Assembly (NCBI RefSeq): GCF_932526225.1
Contig: NC_064046.1
Span: 5,381,306-5,445,305, forward strand
Reading direction: 5' to 3'
DNA from: Nematostella vectensis
Lineage: Eukaryota; Cnidaria; Anthozoa; Actiniaria; Edwardsiidae
DNA: 64,000 nt
Shown here: positions 31,949 through 45,035 of the stretch, in pieces
How the letters are laid out: each line of letters begins with the position of its first letter
Numbering within the stretch: position 1 is the first letter of the stretch
Notes under the pieces: model-generated
Databases searched by the model: none
The model's input: the letters and a program-made list of their open reading frames with translations, nothing else
Told to the model about the DNA's origin: nothing
Translations under genes and position numbers: made by a program

Positions 31949-34900
31949 GGCCTTGTGGCCCAATGGATAAGGCGCCTGACTACGGATCAGTAAATTCCAG
32001 GTTCGAGTCCTGGCAGGGTCTCTGATTTTTGCTTCCTTCTTTTCTATCCTGATCCTTGGCATAATAATTTTACTCCTGGCGATTTGCGTCTGCCAATGGG
32101 ACGTACTAAGTTCGAGAATTTACTTCAACGTCGGCCTTGTGGCCCAATGGATAAGGCGCCTGACTACGGATCAGGAGATTCCAGGTTCGAGTCCTGGCAG
32201 GGTCGCTGATTTTTGCCTCGTTCTTTTGAATCGGCGATTCGCGTCTGCCAACGTGATGTACTAAGTTCGAAATACTACGTCAACGTCGGCCTTGGGGCCC
32301 AATGGATAAGGCGCCTGACTACGGATCAGGAGATTCCAGGTTCGAGTCCTGGCAGGGTCGCTGATTTTTGCCTCCTTCTTTTGAATCGGCGAATTGCGTC
32401 TGCCAACGTAATGTACTATATTCGAAATTCTACGTCAACATCGGCCTTGTGGCCCAATGGATAAGGCGCCTGACTACGGATCAGGAGATGCCAGGTTCGA
32501 GTCCTGGCAGGGTCGCTGATTTTTTTACTCGTTCTTTTGAATCGGCGATTTGCGTCTGCCAACGTGATGTACTGAGTTCGAAATACTATGTCAAGGTCGG
32601 CCTTGTGGCGCAATGGATAAGGCGCCTGACTACGGATCAGGAGATTCCAGGTTCGAGTCCTGGCAGGGTCGCTGGTTTTGCCTCGATTTTTTCTTATAGT
32701 GACTATTTCGATTTCTGTTAGTCTTTTCTATGATGTAAAGTATAATTTTTCAGGTTAAAGTGCTGGTAGGGTCGCCGTCTTTGTATAATATTTTGGGCTA
32801 TTTGCTACGGGCAATGTGACGTACTAATTACAAGTTTACAACAGTAACCTCGGCCCTGTGGCCCAATGGATAAGTGGCCTTACTACGGATCAGGAGATTC
32901 GAGGTTAGAGTCCTGGCAGGGTCTCTGATTTTTGCTTCCTTCTTTTCTATCCTGATCCTTGGCATAATAATTTTACTTCTGCCAATTTGCGTCTGCCAAT
33001 GTGACGTACTAAGTTCGAAGATTTACTTCAACGTCGGCCTTGTGGCCCAATGGATAAGGCGCCTGACTACGGATCAGGAGATTCCAGGTTCGAGTCCTGG
33101 CAGGGTCTCTGATTTTTGCTTCCTTCTTTTCTATCCTGATCCTTGGCATAACAATTTTACTTCGGCCGATTTGCGTCTGCCAATGTGACGTACTAAGTTT
33201 GAGAATTTACTTCAACGTCGGCCTTGTGGCCCAATGGATAAGGCGCCTGACTACGGATCAGGAGATTCCAGGTTCTAGTCCTGGCAGGGTCGCTGATTTT
33301 TGCCTCGTTCTTTTGAATCGGCGATTTGCGTCTGCCAACGTGATGTACTAAGTTCGAAATACTACGTCGACGTCGGCCTTGGGGCCCAATGGATAAGGCG
33401 CCTGACTACGGATCAGGAGATTCCAGGTTCGAGTCCTGGCAGGGTCGCTGGTTTTGCCTCGATTTTTTCTTATAGTGACTATTTCGATTTCTGTTAGTCT
33501 TTTCTATGATGTAAAGTATAATTTTTCAGGTTAAAGTGCTGGTAGGGTCGCCGTCTTTGTATAATATTTTGGGCTATTTGCTACGGGCAATGTGACGTAC
33601 TAATTACAAGTTTCCAACAGTAACCTCGGCCCTGTGGCCCAATGGATAAGTGGCCTTACTACGGATCAGGAGATTCGAGGTTAGAGTCCTGGCAGGGTCT
33701 CTGATTTTTGCTTCCTTCTTTTCTATCCTGATCCTTGGCATAATAATTTTACTTCTGCCGATTTGCGTCTGCCAATGTGAAGTACTAAGTTCGAAGATTT
33801 ACTTCAACGTCGGCCTTGTGGCCCAATGGATAAGGCGCCTGACTACGGATCAGTAAATTCCAGGTTCGAGTCCTGGCAGGGTCTCTGATTTTTGCTTCCT
33901 TCTTTTCTATCCTGATCCTTGGCATAATAATTTTACTCCTGGCGATTTGCGTCTGCCAATGGGACGTACTAAGTTCGAGAATTTACTTCAACGTCGGCCT
34001 TGTGGCCCAATGGATAAGGCGCCTGACCTCGGATCAGGAAATTCCAGGTTCGAGTGCTGGCAGGGTCGCTGATTTTTGCCTCCTTCTTCTGAATCGGCGA
34101 ATTGCGTCTGCCAACGTAATGTACTAAGCTTGAAATACTATGTCAACGTCGGCCTTGTGGCCCAATGGATAAGGCGTCTGACTACGGATCAGGAGATTCC
34201 AGGTTCGAGTCCTGGCAGGGTCGCTGATTTGTGCCTCCTTCTTTTGAATCGGCGAATTGCGTCTGCCAACGTAATGTACTCAAATCGAAATACTACGTCA
34301 AGATCGGCCTTGTGGCCCAATGGATAAGGCGCCTGACTACGGATCAGGAGATTCCAGGTTCGAGTCCTGGCAGGGTCGCTGATTTTTGTCTCGTTCTTTT
34401 GAATCGGCGATTTGGGTCTGCCAACGTGATGTACTAAGTTCCAAATACTACGTCAACGTCGGACTTCTGGCCCAATGGATAAGGCGCCTGACCACGGATC
34501 AGGAGATTCCAGGTTCGAGTCCTGGCAGGGTAGCTGATTTTTGCCTCCTTCTTTTGAATCGGCGAATTGCGTCTGCCAACGTATATTACTAAGTTCGAAA
34601 TACTACGTCGACATCGGCCCTGTTGCCCAATCGATAAGGCGCCTGACTACGGATCAGGAGATTCTAGGTTCGATTCCTGGCAGGATCGCTGATTTTTGCT
34701 TACTTCTTCTTAATCGTGATAATTTTGTTTGCTGTTCTCCTTTATATGATGTAGTGTATAATTTTCCTTATTCGAGTCCCGGCAGGGTCCCTGTCTTTGC
34801 ATAATATTTGATGTCAACGCTATTTGTTTCACGCGAGGTGATTTACTTATTCCAAAATTACAACATTAACCTCAGCCCTGTGGCCCAATATAAACGACGC

Positions 34901-35004
34901 CTGACTACGGATCAGGAGATTCCGTAACATCAGCCCTATGGCCTAATGGATAAGTCGCCTGAATAGGGATCAGGAGATTCGAGGTTAGAGTCCTGGCAGG
35001 GTCT
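31949..35004 (+). tRNA. Block 15: 16 copies plus relic module
   Basis: Starts: 31949 (T73), 32133, 32288 (T8 to G), 32443, 32599, 32852 (TTAGAGT), 33036 (T73), 33220 (TTCTAGT), 33375 (T8 to G; recombinant joined to a D spacer), 33628 (TTAGAGT), 33812 (T73), 33996 (TCG), 34151 (weak terminator), 34306, 34461 (GGACTTC, C33), 34616 (G9 to T). All but 33996 are ACG. The relic module is at 34771-35004 with a 5' half at 34874-34923 and an AGG copy at 34932-35004. Confidence 0.87.
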
Positions 35005-35115
35005 CTGATTTTTTCTTCCTTCTTTTCTATCCTGATCCTTGGCATAATAATTTTACTCCTGGCGATTTGCGTCTGGCAATGTGACGTACTAAGTTCGAAA
35101 TAATACTTTAACGTC

Positions 35116-35972
35116 GGCCCTATGGCCCAATGGATAAGGCGCCTGACTACGGATCAGGAGATTCGAGGTTAGAGTCCTGGCAGGGTCGCTGATTTTTTTA
35201 CTCGTTCTTTTGAATCGGCGATTTGCGTCTGCCAACGTGATGTACTAAGTTCGAAATACTATGTCAACGTCGGCCTTGTGGCCCAATAGATAAGGCGCCT
35301 GACTACGGATCAGGAGATTCCAGGTTCGAGTCCTGGCAGGGTCGCTGATTTTTTTACTCGTTCTTTTGAATCGGCGATTTGCGTCTGCCAACGTGATGTA
35401 CTAAGTTCGAAATACTATGTCAACGTCGGCCTTGTGGCCCAATGGATAAGGCGTCTGACTACGGATCAGGAGATTCCAGGTTCGAGTCCTGGCAGGGTCG
35501 CTGATTTTTGCCTCCATCTTTTGAATCGGCGAATTGCGTCTGCCAACGTAATGTACTAAAATCGGAATACTACGTCAACATCGGCCTTGTTGCCCAATGG
35601 ATAAGGCGCCTGACTACGGATCAGGAGATTCTAGGTTCGATTCCTGGCAGGATCGCTGATTTTTGCTTCCTTGTTCTTAATCGTGATAATTTTGTTTGCT
35701 GTTCGTCTTTTCTATGATGTAGTGTATAATTTTCCTTATTCGAGTCCCGGCAGGGTCCATGTCTTTGCATAATATTTGATGTTAACGCTATTTGTTTCAC
35801 GCGAGGTGATTTACTTATTCCAAAATTACAACATTAATCTCAGCCCTGTGGCCCAATATAAACGACGCCTGACTACGGATCAGGAGATTCCGTAACATCA
35901 GCCCTATGGCCCAATGGATAAGTCGCCTGAATAGGGATCAGGAGATTCGAGGTTAAAGTCCTGGCAGGGTCT
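35116..35972 (+). tRNA. Block 16: four copies plus relic module
   Basis: Starts: 35116 (5' part of the 23165 lineage, T loop TTAGAGT, G73, then a T7 terminator as in A units: a recombinant), 35272 (G18 to A), 35428 (good), 35583 (G9 to T). The relic module is at 35739-35972 with a 5' half at 35842-35891 and an AGG copy at 35900-35972. Confidence 0.86.
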
Positions 35973-36083
35973 CTGATTTTTGCTTCCTTCTTCTCTTTCC
36001 TGATCCTTGGCATAATAATTTTACTCCTGGCGATTTGCGTCTGGCAATGTGACGTACTAAGTTCGAGATACTACTTTAACGTC

Positions 36084-37279
36084 GGCCTTGTGGCCAAATG
36101 GATAAGGCGCCTGACTACGGATCAGGAGATTCCAGGTTCGAGTCCTGGCAGGGTCTCTGATTTTTGCTTCCTTCTTTTCTATCCTGATCCTTGGCATAAA
36201 AATTTTACTCCTGGCGATTTGCGTCTGCCAATGGGACGTACTAAGTTTGAGAATTTACTTCAACGTCGGCCTTGTGGCCCAATGGATAAGGCGCCTGACC
36301 TCGGATCAGGAGATTCCAGGTTCGAGTGCTGGCAGGGTCGCTGATTTTTGCCTCGTTCTTTTGAATCGGCGATTTGCGTCTGCCAACGTGATGTACTAAG
36401 TTCGAAATACTATGTCAACATCGGCCTTGTGGCCCAATGGATAAGGCGCCTGACTACGGATCAGGAGATTCCAGGTTCGAGTCCTGGCATGGTCGCTGAT
36501 TTTTTTACTCGTTCTTTTGAATCGACGATTTGCGTCTGCCAACGTGATGTACTAAGTTCGAAATACTATGTCAACGTCGGCCTTGTGGCCAAATGGATAA
36601 GGCGCCTGACTACGGATCAGGAGATTCCAGGTTCGAGTCCTGGCAGGGTCGCTGATTTTTGCCACGTTCTTTTGAATCGGCGATTTGCGTCTGCCAACGT
36701 GATGTACTAAGTTCGAAATACTATGTCAACATCGGCCTTGTGGCCCAATGGATAGGGCGCCTGACTACGGATCAGGAGATTCCAGGTTCGAGTCCTGGCA
36801 TGGTCGCTGATTTTTTTACTCGTTCTTTTGAATCGACGATTTGCGTCTGCCAACGTGATGTACTAAGTTCGAAATACTATGTCAACATCGGCCTTGTGGC
36901 CCAATGGATAGGGCGCCTGACTACGGATCAGGAGATTCCAGGTTCGATTCCTTGCAGGATCGCTGATTTTTGCTTCCTTCTTCTTAATCGTGATAATTTT
37001 GTTTGCTGTTCGTCTTTTCTATGATGTAGTGTATAATTTTCCTTATTCGAGTCCCGGCAGGGTCCATGTCTTTGCATAATATTTGATGTTAACGCTATTT
37101 GTTTCACGCGAGGTGATTTACTTATTCCAAAATTACAACATTAATCTCAGCCCTGTGGCCCAATATAAACGACGCCTGACTACGGATCAGGAGATTCCGT
37201 AACATCAGCCCTATGGCCCAATGGATAAGTCGCCTGAATAGGGATCAGGAGATTCGAGGTTAAAGTCCTGGCAGGGTCT
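36084..37279 (+). tRNA. Block 17: standard six-gene module (copy of block 12)
   Basis: Starts: 36084 (T73), 36268 (TCG), 36423, 36579, 36734, 36890. All are shifted by exactly 11584 from block 12, including the recombinant last copy. The relic module is at 37046-37279 with a 5' half at 37149-37198 and an AGG copy at 37207-37279. Confidence 0.87.
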
Positions 37280-37390
37280 CTGATTTTTGCTTCCTTCTTC
37301 TCTATCCTGATCCTTGGCATAATAATTTTACTCCTGGCGATTTGCGTCTGGCAATGTGACGTACTAAGTTTGAGATACTACTTTAACGTC

Positions 37391-40300
37391 GGCCTTATGG
37401 CCCAATGGATAAGGCGCCTGACTACGGATCAGGAGATTCCAGGTTCGAGTCCTGGCAGGGTCTCTGATTTTTGCTTCCTTCTTTTCTATCCTGATCCTTG
37501 GCATAATAATTTTACTCCTGGCGATTTGCGTTTGGCAATGTGACGTACTAAGTTCGGAATACTACGTCAACGTCGGCCTTGTGGCCCAATGGATAAGGTG
37601 CCTGACTACGGATCAGGAGATTCGAGGTTAGAGTCCTGGCAGGGTCTCTGATTTTTACTTCCTTCTTTTTGATCGTGATAATTTTGTTTGCTGTTCGTCT
37701 TTTCTATGATGTAGTGAATAATTTTCCTTGTTCGAATCCCGGCAGGGTACCTGTCTTTGCATAATATTTGATGTCAACGCTATTTGTTTCACGCGAGGTG
37801 ATTTACTTATTCCAAAATTACAACATTTACCTCATCCCTGTGGCCCAATATATACGACGCCTGACTACAGATCAGGAGATTCCAGGTTCCAGTCCTGGCA
37901 GGGTCGCTGATTTTTGCCTCCTTCTTTTGAATCGGCGAATTGCGTCTGCCAACGTAATTTACTAAGTTCGAAATACTACGTCAACATCGGCCTTGTTGCC
38001 CAATGGATAAGGCGCCTGAATAGGGATTAGGAGCTTCGAGGTTAGAGTCCTGGCAGGGTCTCTGATTTTTTCTTCCTTCTTTTCTATCCTGATCCTTGGC
38101 ATAATAATTTTACTCCTGGCGATTTGCGTCTGGCAATGTGACGTACTAAGTTCGAGATACTACTTTAACGTCGGCCTTGTGGCCCAATGGATAAGGCGCC
38201 TGACTACGGATCAGGAGATTCCAGGTTCGAGTCCTAGCAGGGTTGCTGGTTTTGCCTCGATTTTTTCTTATAGTGATTATTTCGATTTCTGTTAGTCTTT
38301 TCTATGATGTAAAGTATAATTTTTCAGGTTAAAGTGCTGGTAGGGTCGCCGTTTTTGTATAATATTTTGGGCTATTTGCTACGGGCAATGTGACGTACTA
38401 ATTACAAGTTTACAACAGTAACCTCGGCCCTGTGGCCCAATGGATAAGTGGCCTTACTACGGATCAGGAGATTCGAGGTTAGAGTCCTGGCAGTGTCTAT
38501 GATTTTTGCTTCCTTCTTTTCTATCCTTATCCTTGGCATAATAATTTTACTTCCGCCTGTCTACGGATCAGGAGATTCCAGGTTCGAGTCCTGGCAGGGT
38601 CGCTGATTTTTGCCTCGATTTTTTCTTAGTGGCCTGACTACGGATCAGGAGATTCGAGGTTAGAGTACTGGCAGGGTCTCTGAGTTTTACTTCCTTCTTT
38701 TCTATACTGATCCTTGGCATAAAAATGTTACTCCTGGCGATTTGCGTCTGCCAATGGGACGTACTAAGTTCGAGAATTTACTTCAACGTCGGCCTTGTGG
38801 CCCAATGGATAAGGCGCCTGACTACGGATCAGGAGATTCCAGGTTCGAGTCCTGGCAGGGTCGCTGATTTTTGACTAGTTCCTTTGAATCGGCGATTTGC
38901 GTCTGCCAACGTGATGTACTAAGTTCGAAATTTTTCGTCAACGTCGGACTTCTGGCCCAATGGATAAGGCGCCTGACTACGGATCAGGAGATTCCAGGTT
39001 CGAGTCCTGGCAGGGTCGCTGCTTTTTTACTCGTTCTTTTGAATCGGCGATTTGCGTCTGGCAATGTGACGTACTAAGTTCGAGATACTACTTTAACGTC
39101 GACCTTGTGGCCCAATGAATAAGCCGCCTGACTACGGATCAGGAGATTCCAGGTTCGAGTCCTGGCAGGGTCGCTGGTTTTGCCTCGATTTTTTCTTATA
39201 GTGATTATTTCGATTTCTGTTACTCTTTTCTATGATGTAAAGTATAATTTTTCAGGTTAAAGTGCTGGTAGGGTCGCCGTCTTTGTATAATATTTTGGGC
39301 TATTTGCTACGGGATATGTGACGTACTAATTACAAGTTTACAACAGTAACCTCGGCCCTGTGGCCCAATGGATAAGTGGCCTTACTACGGATCAGGAGAT
39401 TCGAGGTTAGAGTCCTGGCAGGGTCTCTGATTTTTGCATCCTTCTTTTCTATCCTGATCCTTGGCATAATAGTTTTACTTCTGGCGATTTGCGTCTGGCA
39501 ATGTGACGTACTAAGTTCGAGATACAACTGTAGCGTCGGCCTTGTGGCCCAATGGATAAGGCGCCTGACTACGGATCAGGAGATTCCAGGTTCGAGTCCT
39601 GGCAGGGTCGCTGCTTTTTTACTCGTTCTTTTGAATCGGCGATTTGCGTCTGCAAACGTAATGTACTATATTCGAAATTCTACGTCAACATCGGCCTTGT
39701 GGCCCAATGGATAAGGCGCCTGACTACGGATCAGGAGATTCCAGGTTCGAGCCCTGGCAGGGTCGCTGATTTTTTTACTCGTTCTTTTGAATCGGCGATT
39801 TGCGTCTGCCAACGTGATGTACTAAGTTCGAAATACTATGTCAACGTCGGCCTTGTGGCGCAATGGATAAGGCGCCTGACTACGGATCAGAAGATTCCAG
39901 GTTAGAGTCCTGGCAGGGTCTCTGATTTTTACTTCCTTCTTTTTGATCGTGATAATTTTGTTTCTGTTCGTCTTTTTTATGATGTAGTGAATAATTTTCC
40001 TTATTCGAATCTCGGCAGGTTCCCTGTCTTTGCATAATATTTGATGTCAACGCTATTTGTTTCACGCGAGGTGATTTACTTATTCCAAAATTACATCGGC
40101 GATTTGCGTCTGCCAACGTGATGTACTAAGTTCGAAATTTTTCGTCAACGTCGGACTTCTGGCCCAATGGATAAGGCGCCTGACTACGGATCAGGAGATT
40201 CAAGGTTCGAGTGCTGGCAGGGTCGCTGATTTTTGCCTCGTTCTTTTGAATCGGCGATTTGCGTCTGCCAACGTGATGTACTAAGTTCGAAATACTATGT

Positions 40301-41163
40301 CAACATCGGCCTTGTGGCCCAATGGATAAGGCGCCTGACTACGGATCAGGAGATTCCAGGTTCGAGTCCTGGCATGGTCGCTGATTTTTTTACTCGTTCT
40401 TTTGAATCGACGATTTGCGTCTGCCAACGTGATGTACTAAGTTCGAAATACTATGTCAACGTCGGCCTTGTGGCCAAATGGATAAGGCGCCTGACTACGG
40501 ATCAGGAGATTCCAGGTTCGAGTCCTGGCAGGGTCGCTGATTTTTGCCACGTTCTTTTGAATCGGCGATTTGCGTCTGCCAACGTGATGTACTAAGTTCG
40601 AAATACTACGTCAACGTCGGCCTTGTGGCCCAATGGATAAGGCGCCTGACTACGGATCAGGAGATTCCAGGTTCGAGTCCTGGCAGGGTCGCTGATTTTT
40701 GCCTACTTCTTTTGAATCGCCGAATTGCGTCTGCCAACGTAATGTACTATATTCGAAATTCTACGTCAACATCGGCCTTGAGGCCCAATGGATAAGGCGC
40801 CTGACTACGGATCAGGAGATTCTAGGTTCGATTCCTTGCAGGATCGCTGATTTTTGCTTCCTTCTTCTTAATCGTGATAATTTTGTTTGCTGTTCGTCTT
40901 TTCTATGATGTAGTGTATAATTTTCCTTATTCGAGTCCCGGCAGGGTCCATGTCTTTGCATAATATTTGATGTTAACGCTATTTGTTTCACGCGAGGTGA
41001 TTTACTTATTCCAAAATTACAACATTAATCTCAGCCCTGTGGCCCAATATAAACGACGCCTGACTACGGATCAGGAGATTCCGTAACATCAGCCCTATGG
41101 CCCAATGGATAAGTCGCCTGAATAGGGATCAGGAGATTCGAGGTTAAAGTCCTGGCAGGGTCT
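37391..41163 (+). tRNA. Block 18: copy of the rearranged block plus four consensus-like genes
   Basis: Starts: 37391 (T73), 37575 (TTAGAGT), 37834 (ACA), 37989 (AGG), 38173, 38426 (TTAGAGT), fragments 38555 and 38629, 38791, 38946 (GGACTTC), 39101 (GACCTTG), 39354 (TTAGAGT), 39538, 39693, 39849 (TTAGAGT), 40153 (GGACTTC), 40308, 40464, 40619 (consensus), 40774 (T8 to A). The match to block 13 at shift 11584 ends inside the gene at 40153. The relic module is near 40930-41163 with a 5' half at 41033-41082 and an AGG copy at 41091-41163. Confidence 0.86.
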
Positions 41164-41274
41164 CTGATTTTTGCTTCCTTCTTCTCTATCCTGATCCTTG
41201 GCATAATAATTTTACTCCTGGCGATTTGCGTCTGGCAATGTGACGTACTAAGTTTGAGATACTACTTTAACGTC

Positions 41275-42314
41275 GGCCTTGTGGCCCAATGGATAAGGCG
41301 CCTGACTACGGATCAGGAGATTCCAGGTTCGAGTCCTGGCAGGGTCTCTGATTTTTGCTTCTCTCTTTTCTATCCTGATCCTTGGCATAAAAATGTTACT
41401 CCTGGCGATTTGCGTCTGCCAATGGGACGTACTAAGTTCGAGAATTTACTTCAACCACGGCCTTGTGGCCCAATGGATAAGGCGCCTGACCTCGGATCAG
41501 GAGATTCCAGGTTCGAGTGCTGGCAGGGGCGCTGATTTTTGCCTCGTTCTTTTGAATCGACGATTTGCGTCTGCCAACGTGATGTACTAAGTTCGAAATA
41601 CTATGTCAACGTCGGCCTTGTGGCCCAATAGATAAGGCGCCTGACTACGGATCAGGAGATTCCAGGTTCGAGTCCTGGCAGGGTCCCTGATTTTTGCCTC
41701 GTTCTTTTGAATCGGCGATTTGCGTCTGCCAGCGTGATGTACTAAGTTCGAAATACTACGTCAACGTCGGCCTTGTGGCCCAATGGATAAGGCGCCTGAC
41801 TACGGATCAGGAGATTCCAGGTTCGAGTCCTGGCAGGGTCGCTGATTTTTTTACTCGTTCTTTTGAATCGGCGATTTGCTTCTGCCAACGTGATGTACTA
41901 AGTTCGAAATACTATGTCAACGTCGGCCTTGTTGCCCAATGGATAATGCACCTGACTACGGATCAGGAGATTCTAGGTTCGATTCCTGGCAGGATCGCTG
42001 ATTTTTGCTTCCTTCTTCTTAATCGTGATAATTTTGTTTGCTGTTTGTCTTTTCTATGATGTAGTGTATAATTTTCCTTATTCGAGTCCCGGCAGGGTCC
42101 ATGTCTTTGCATAATATTTGATGTTAACGCTATTTGTTTCACGCGAGGTGATTTACTTATTCCAAAATTACAACATTAATCTCAGCCCTGTGGCCCAATA
42201 TAAACGACGCCTGACTACGGATCAGGAGATTCCGTAACATCAGCCTTATGGCCCAATGGATAAGTCGCCTGAATAGGGATCAGGAGATTCGAGGTTAAAG
42301 TCCTGGCAGGGTCT
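41275..42314 (+). tRNA. Block 19: five copies plus relic module
   Basis: Starts: 41275 (T73), 41459 (TCG, CAGGGGCG end), 41614 (G18 to A, C73), 41769 (consensus), 41925 (G9 to T, ATGCACC stem change). The relic module is near 42080-42314 with a 5' half at 42184-42233 and an AGG copy at 42242-42314. Confidence 0.87.
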
Positions 42315-42425
42315 CTGATTTTTGCTTCCTTCTTCTCTTTCCTGATCCTTGGCATAATAATTTTACTCCTGGCGATTTGCGTCTGCCAATGTGACGTACT
42401 AAGTTCGAGATACTACTTTAACGTC

Positions 42426-43618
42426 GGCCTTGTGGCCAAATGGATAAGGCGCCTGACTACGGATCAGGAGATTCCAGGTTCGAGTCCTGGCAGGGTCTGA
42501 TTTTTGCTTCCTTCTTTTCTATCCTGATCCTTGGCATAAAAATTTTACTCCTGGCGATTTGCGTCTGCCAATGGGACGTACTAAGTTCGAGAATTTACTT
42601 CAACGTCGGCCTTGTGGCCCAATGGATAAGGCGCCTGACCTCGGATCAGGAGATTCCAGGTTCGAGTGCTGGCAGGGTCGCTGATTTTTGCCTCGTTCTT
42701 TTGAATCGGCGATTTGCGTCTGCCAACGTGATGTACTAAGTTCGAAATACTATGTCAACATCGGCCTTGTGGCCCAATGGATAAGGCGCCTGACTACGGA
42801 TCAGGAGATTCCAGGTTCGAGTCCTGGCATGTTCGCTGATTTTTTTACTCGTTCTTTTGAATCGACGATTTGCGTCTGCCAACGTGATGTACTAAGTTCG
42901 AAATACTATGTCAACGTCGGCCTTGTGGCCAAATGGATAAGGCGCCTGACTACGGATCAGGAGATTCCAGGTTCGAGTCCTGGCAGGGTCGCTGATTTTT
43001 GCCACGTTCTTTTGAATCGGCGATTTGCGTCTGCCAACGTGATGTACTAAGTTCGAAATACTACGTCAACGTCGGCCTTGTGGCCCAATGGATAAGGCGC
43101 CTGACTACGGATCAGGAGATTCCAGGTTCGAGTCCTGGCAGGGTCGCTGATTTTTGCCTACTTCTTTTGAATCGCCGAATTGCGTCTGCCAACGTAATGT
43201 ACTATATTCGAAATTCTACGTCAACATCGGCCTTGAGGCCCAATGGATAAGGCGCCTGACTACGGATCAGGAGATTCTAGGTTCGATTCCTTGCAGGATC
43301 GCTGATTTTTGCTTCCTTCTTCTTAATCGTGATAATTTTGTTTGCTGTTCGTCTTTTCTATGATGTAGTGTATAATTTTCCTTATTCGAGTCCCGGCAGG
43401 GTCCATGTCTTTGCATAATATTTGATGTTAACGCTATTTGTTTCACGCGAGGTGATTTACTTATTCCAAAATTACAACATTAATCTCAGCCCTGTGGCCC
43501 AATATAAACGACGCCTGACTACGGATCAGGAGATTCCGTAACATCAGCCCTATGGCCCAATGGATAAGTCGCCTGAATAGGGATCAGGAGATTCGAGGTT
43601 AAAGTCCTGGCAGGGTCT
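42426..43618 (+). tRNA. Block 20: standard six-gene module plus relic module
   Basis: Starts: 42426 (T73; spacer 2 nt shorter, CAGGGTCTGATTTTT), 42608 (TCG), 42763 (CATGTTCG end), 42919, 43074 (consensus), 43229 (T8 to A). The relic module is near 43385-43618 with a 5' half at 43488-43537 and an AGG copy at 43546-43618. Confidence 0.87.
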
Positions 43619-43729
43619 CTGATTTTTGCTTCCTTCTTCTCTATCCTGATCCTTGGCATAATAATTTTACTCCTGGCGATTTGCGTCTGGCAATGTGACG
43701 TACTAAGTTTGAGATACTACTTTAACGTC

Positions 43730-44924
43730 GGCCTTGTGGCCCAATGGATAAGGCGCCTGACTACGGATCAGGAGATTCCAGGTTCGAGTCCTGGCAGGGT
43801 CTCTGATTTTTGCTTCCTTCTTTTCTATCCTGATCCTTGGCATAAAAATGTTACTCCTGGCGATTTGCGTCTGCCAATGGGACGTACTAAGTTCGAGAAT
43901 TTACTTCAACCACGGCCTTGTGGCCCAATGGATAAGGCGCCTGACCTCGGATCAGGAGATTCCAGGTTCGAGTGCTGGCAGGGGCGCTGATTTTTGCCTC
44001 GTTCTTTTGAATCGACGATTTGCGTCTGCCAACGTGATGTACTAAGTTCGAAATACTATGTCAACGTCGGCCTTGTGGCCCAATGGATAAGGCGCCTGAC
44101 CTCGGATCAGGAGATTCCAGGTTCGAGTCCTGGCAGGGTCCCTGATTTTTGCCTCGTTCTTTTGAATCGGCGATTTGCGTCTGCCAGCGTGATGTACTAA
44201 GTTCGAAATACTACGTCAACGTCGGCCTTGTGGCCCAATGGATAAGGCGCCTGACTACGGATCAGGAGATTCCAGGTTCGAGTCCTGGCAGGGTCGCTGA
44301 TTTTTTTACTCGTTCTTTTGAATCGGCGATTTGCTTCTGCCAACGTGATGTACTAAGTTCGAAATACTATGTCAACGTCGGCCTTGTGGCCCAATGGATA
44401 TGGCGTCTGACTACGGATCAGGAGATTCCAGGTTCGAGTCCTGGCAGGGTCGCTGATTTTTGCCTCCTTCTTTTGAATCGGCGAATTGCGTCTGCCAACG
44501 TAATGTACTAAAATCGAAATACTACGTCAACATCGGCCTTGTGGCCCAATGGATAAGGCGCCTGACTACGGATCAGGAGATTCTAGGTTCGAGTCCTGGC
44601 AGGATTGCTGATTTTTGCTTCCTTCTTCTTAATCGTGATAATTTTGTTTGCTGTTCGTCTTTTCTATGATGTAGTGTATAATTTTCCTTATTCGAGTCCC
44701 CGCAGGGTCCATGTCTTTGCATAATATTTGATGTTAACGCTATTTGTTTCACGCGAGGTGATTTACTTATTCCAAAATTACAACATTGATCTCAGCCCTG
44801 TGGCCCAATATAAACGACGCCTGACTACGGATCAGGAGATTCCGTAACATCAGCCCTATGGCCCAATGGATAAGTCGCCTGAATAGGGATCAGGAGATTC
44901 GAGGTTAAAGTCCTGGCAGGGTCT
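43730..44924 (+). tRNA. Block 21: six copies, two TCG, plus relic module
   Basis: Starts: 43730 (T73), 43914 (TCG, CAGGGGCG end), 44069 (TCG, C73), 44224 (consensus), 44380 (GGATATGGCGTC D arm), 44535 (ACG, AGGATTG end). The relic module is near 44691-44924 with a 5' half at 44794-44843 and an AGG copy at 44852-44924. Confidence 0.87.
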
Positions 44925-45035
44925 CTGATTTTTGCTTCCTTCTTATCTTTCCTGATCCTTGGCATAATAATTTTACTCCTGGCGATTTGCGTCTGCCAAT
45001 GTGACGTACTAAGTTCGAGATACTACTTTAACGTC

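Larger units (their letters stand above)
23606..40204 (+). repeat. Five-kb segment duplicated at shift 11584 bp
   Basis: The segment 23606-28620 matches 35189-40204, including both tRNA fragments, the odd spacer fusion and the recombinant genes. Only a few single-base differences were noticed (for example CCCGATGG at 27964 against CCCAATGG). The two copies are separated by 6.6 kb of other units. Confidence 0.9.
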
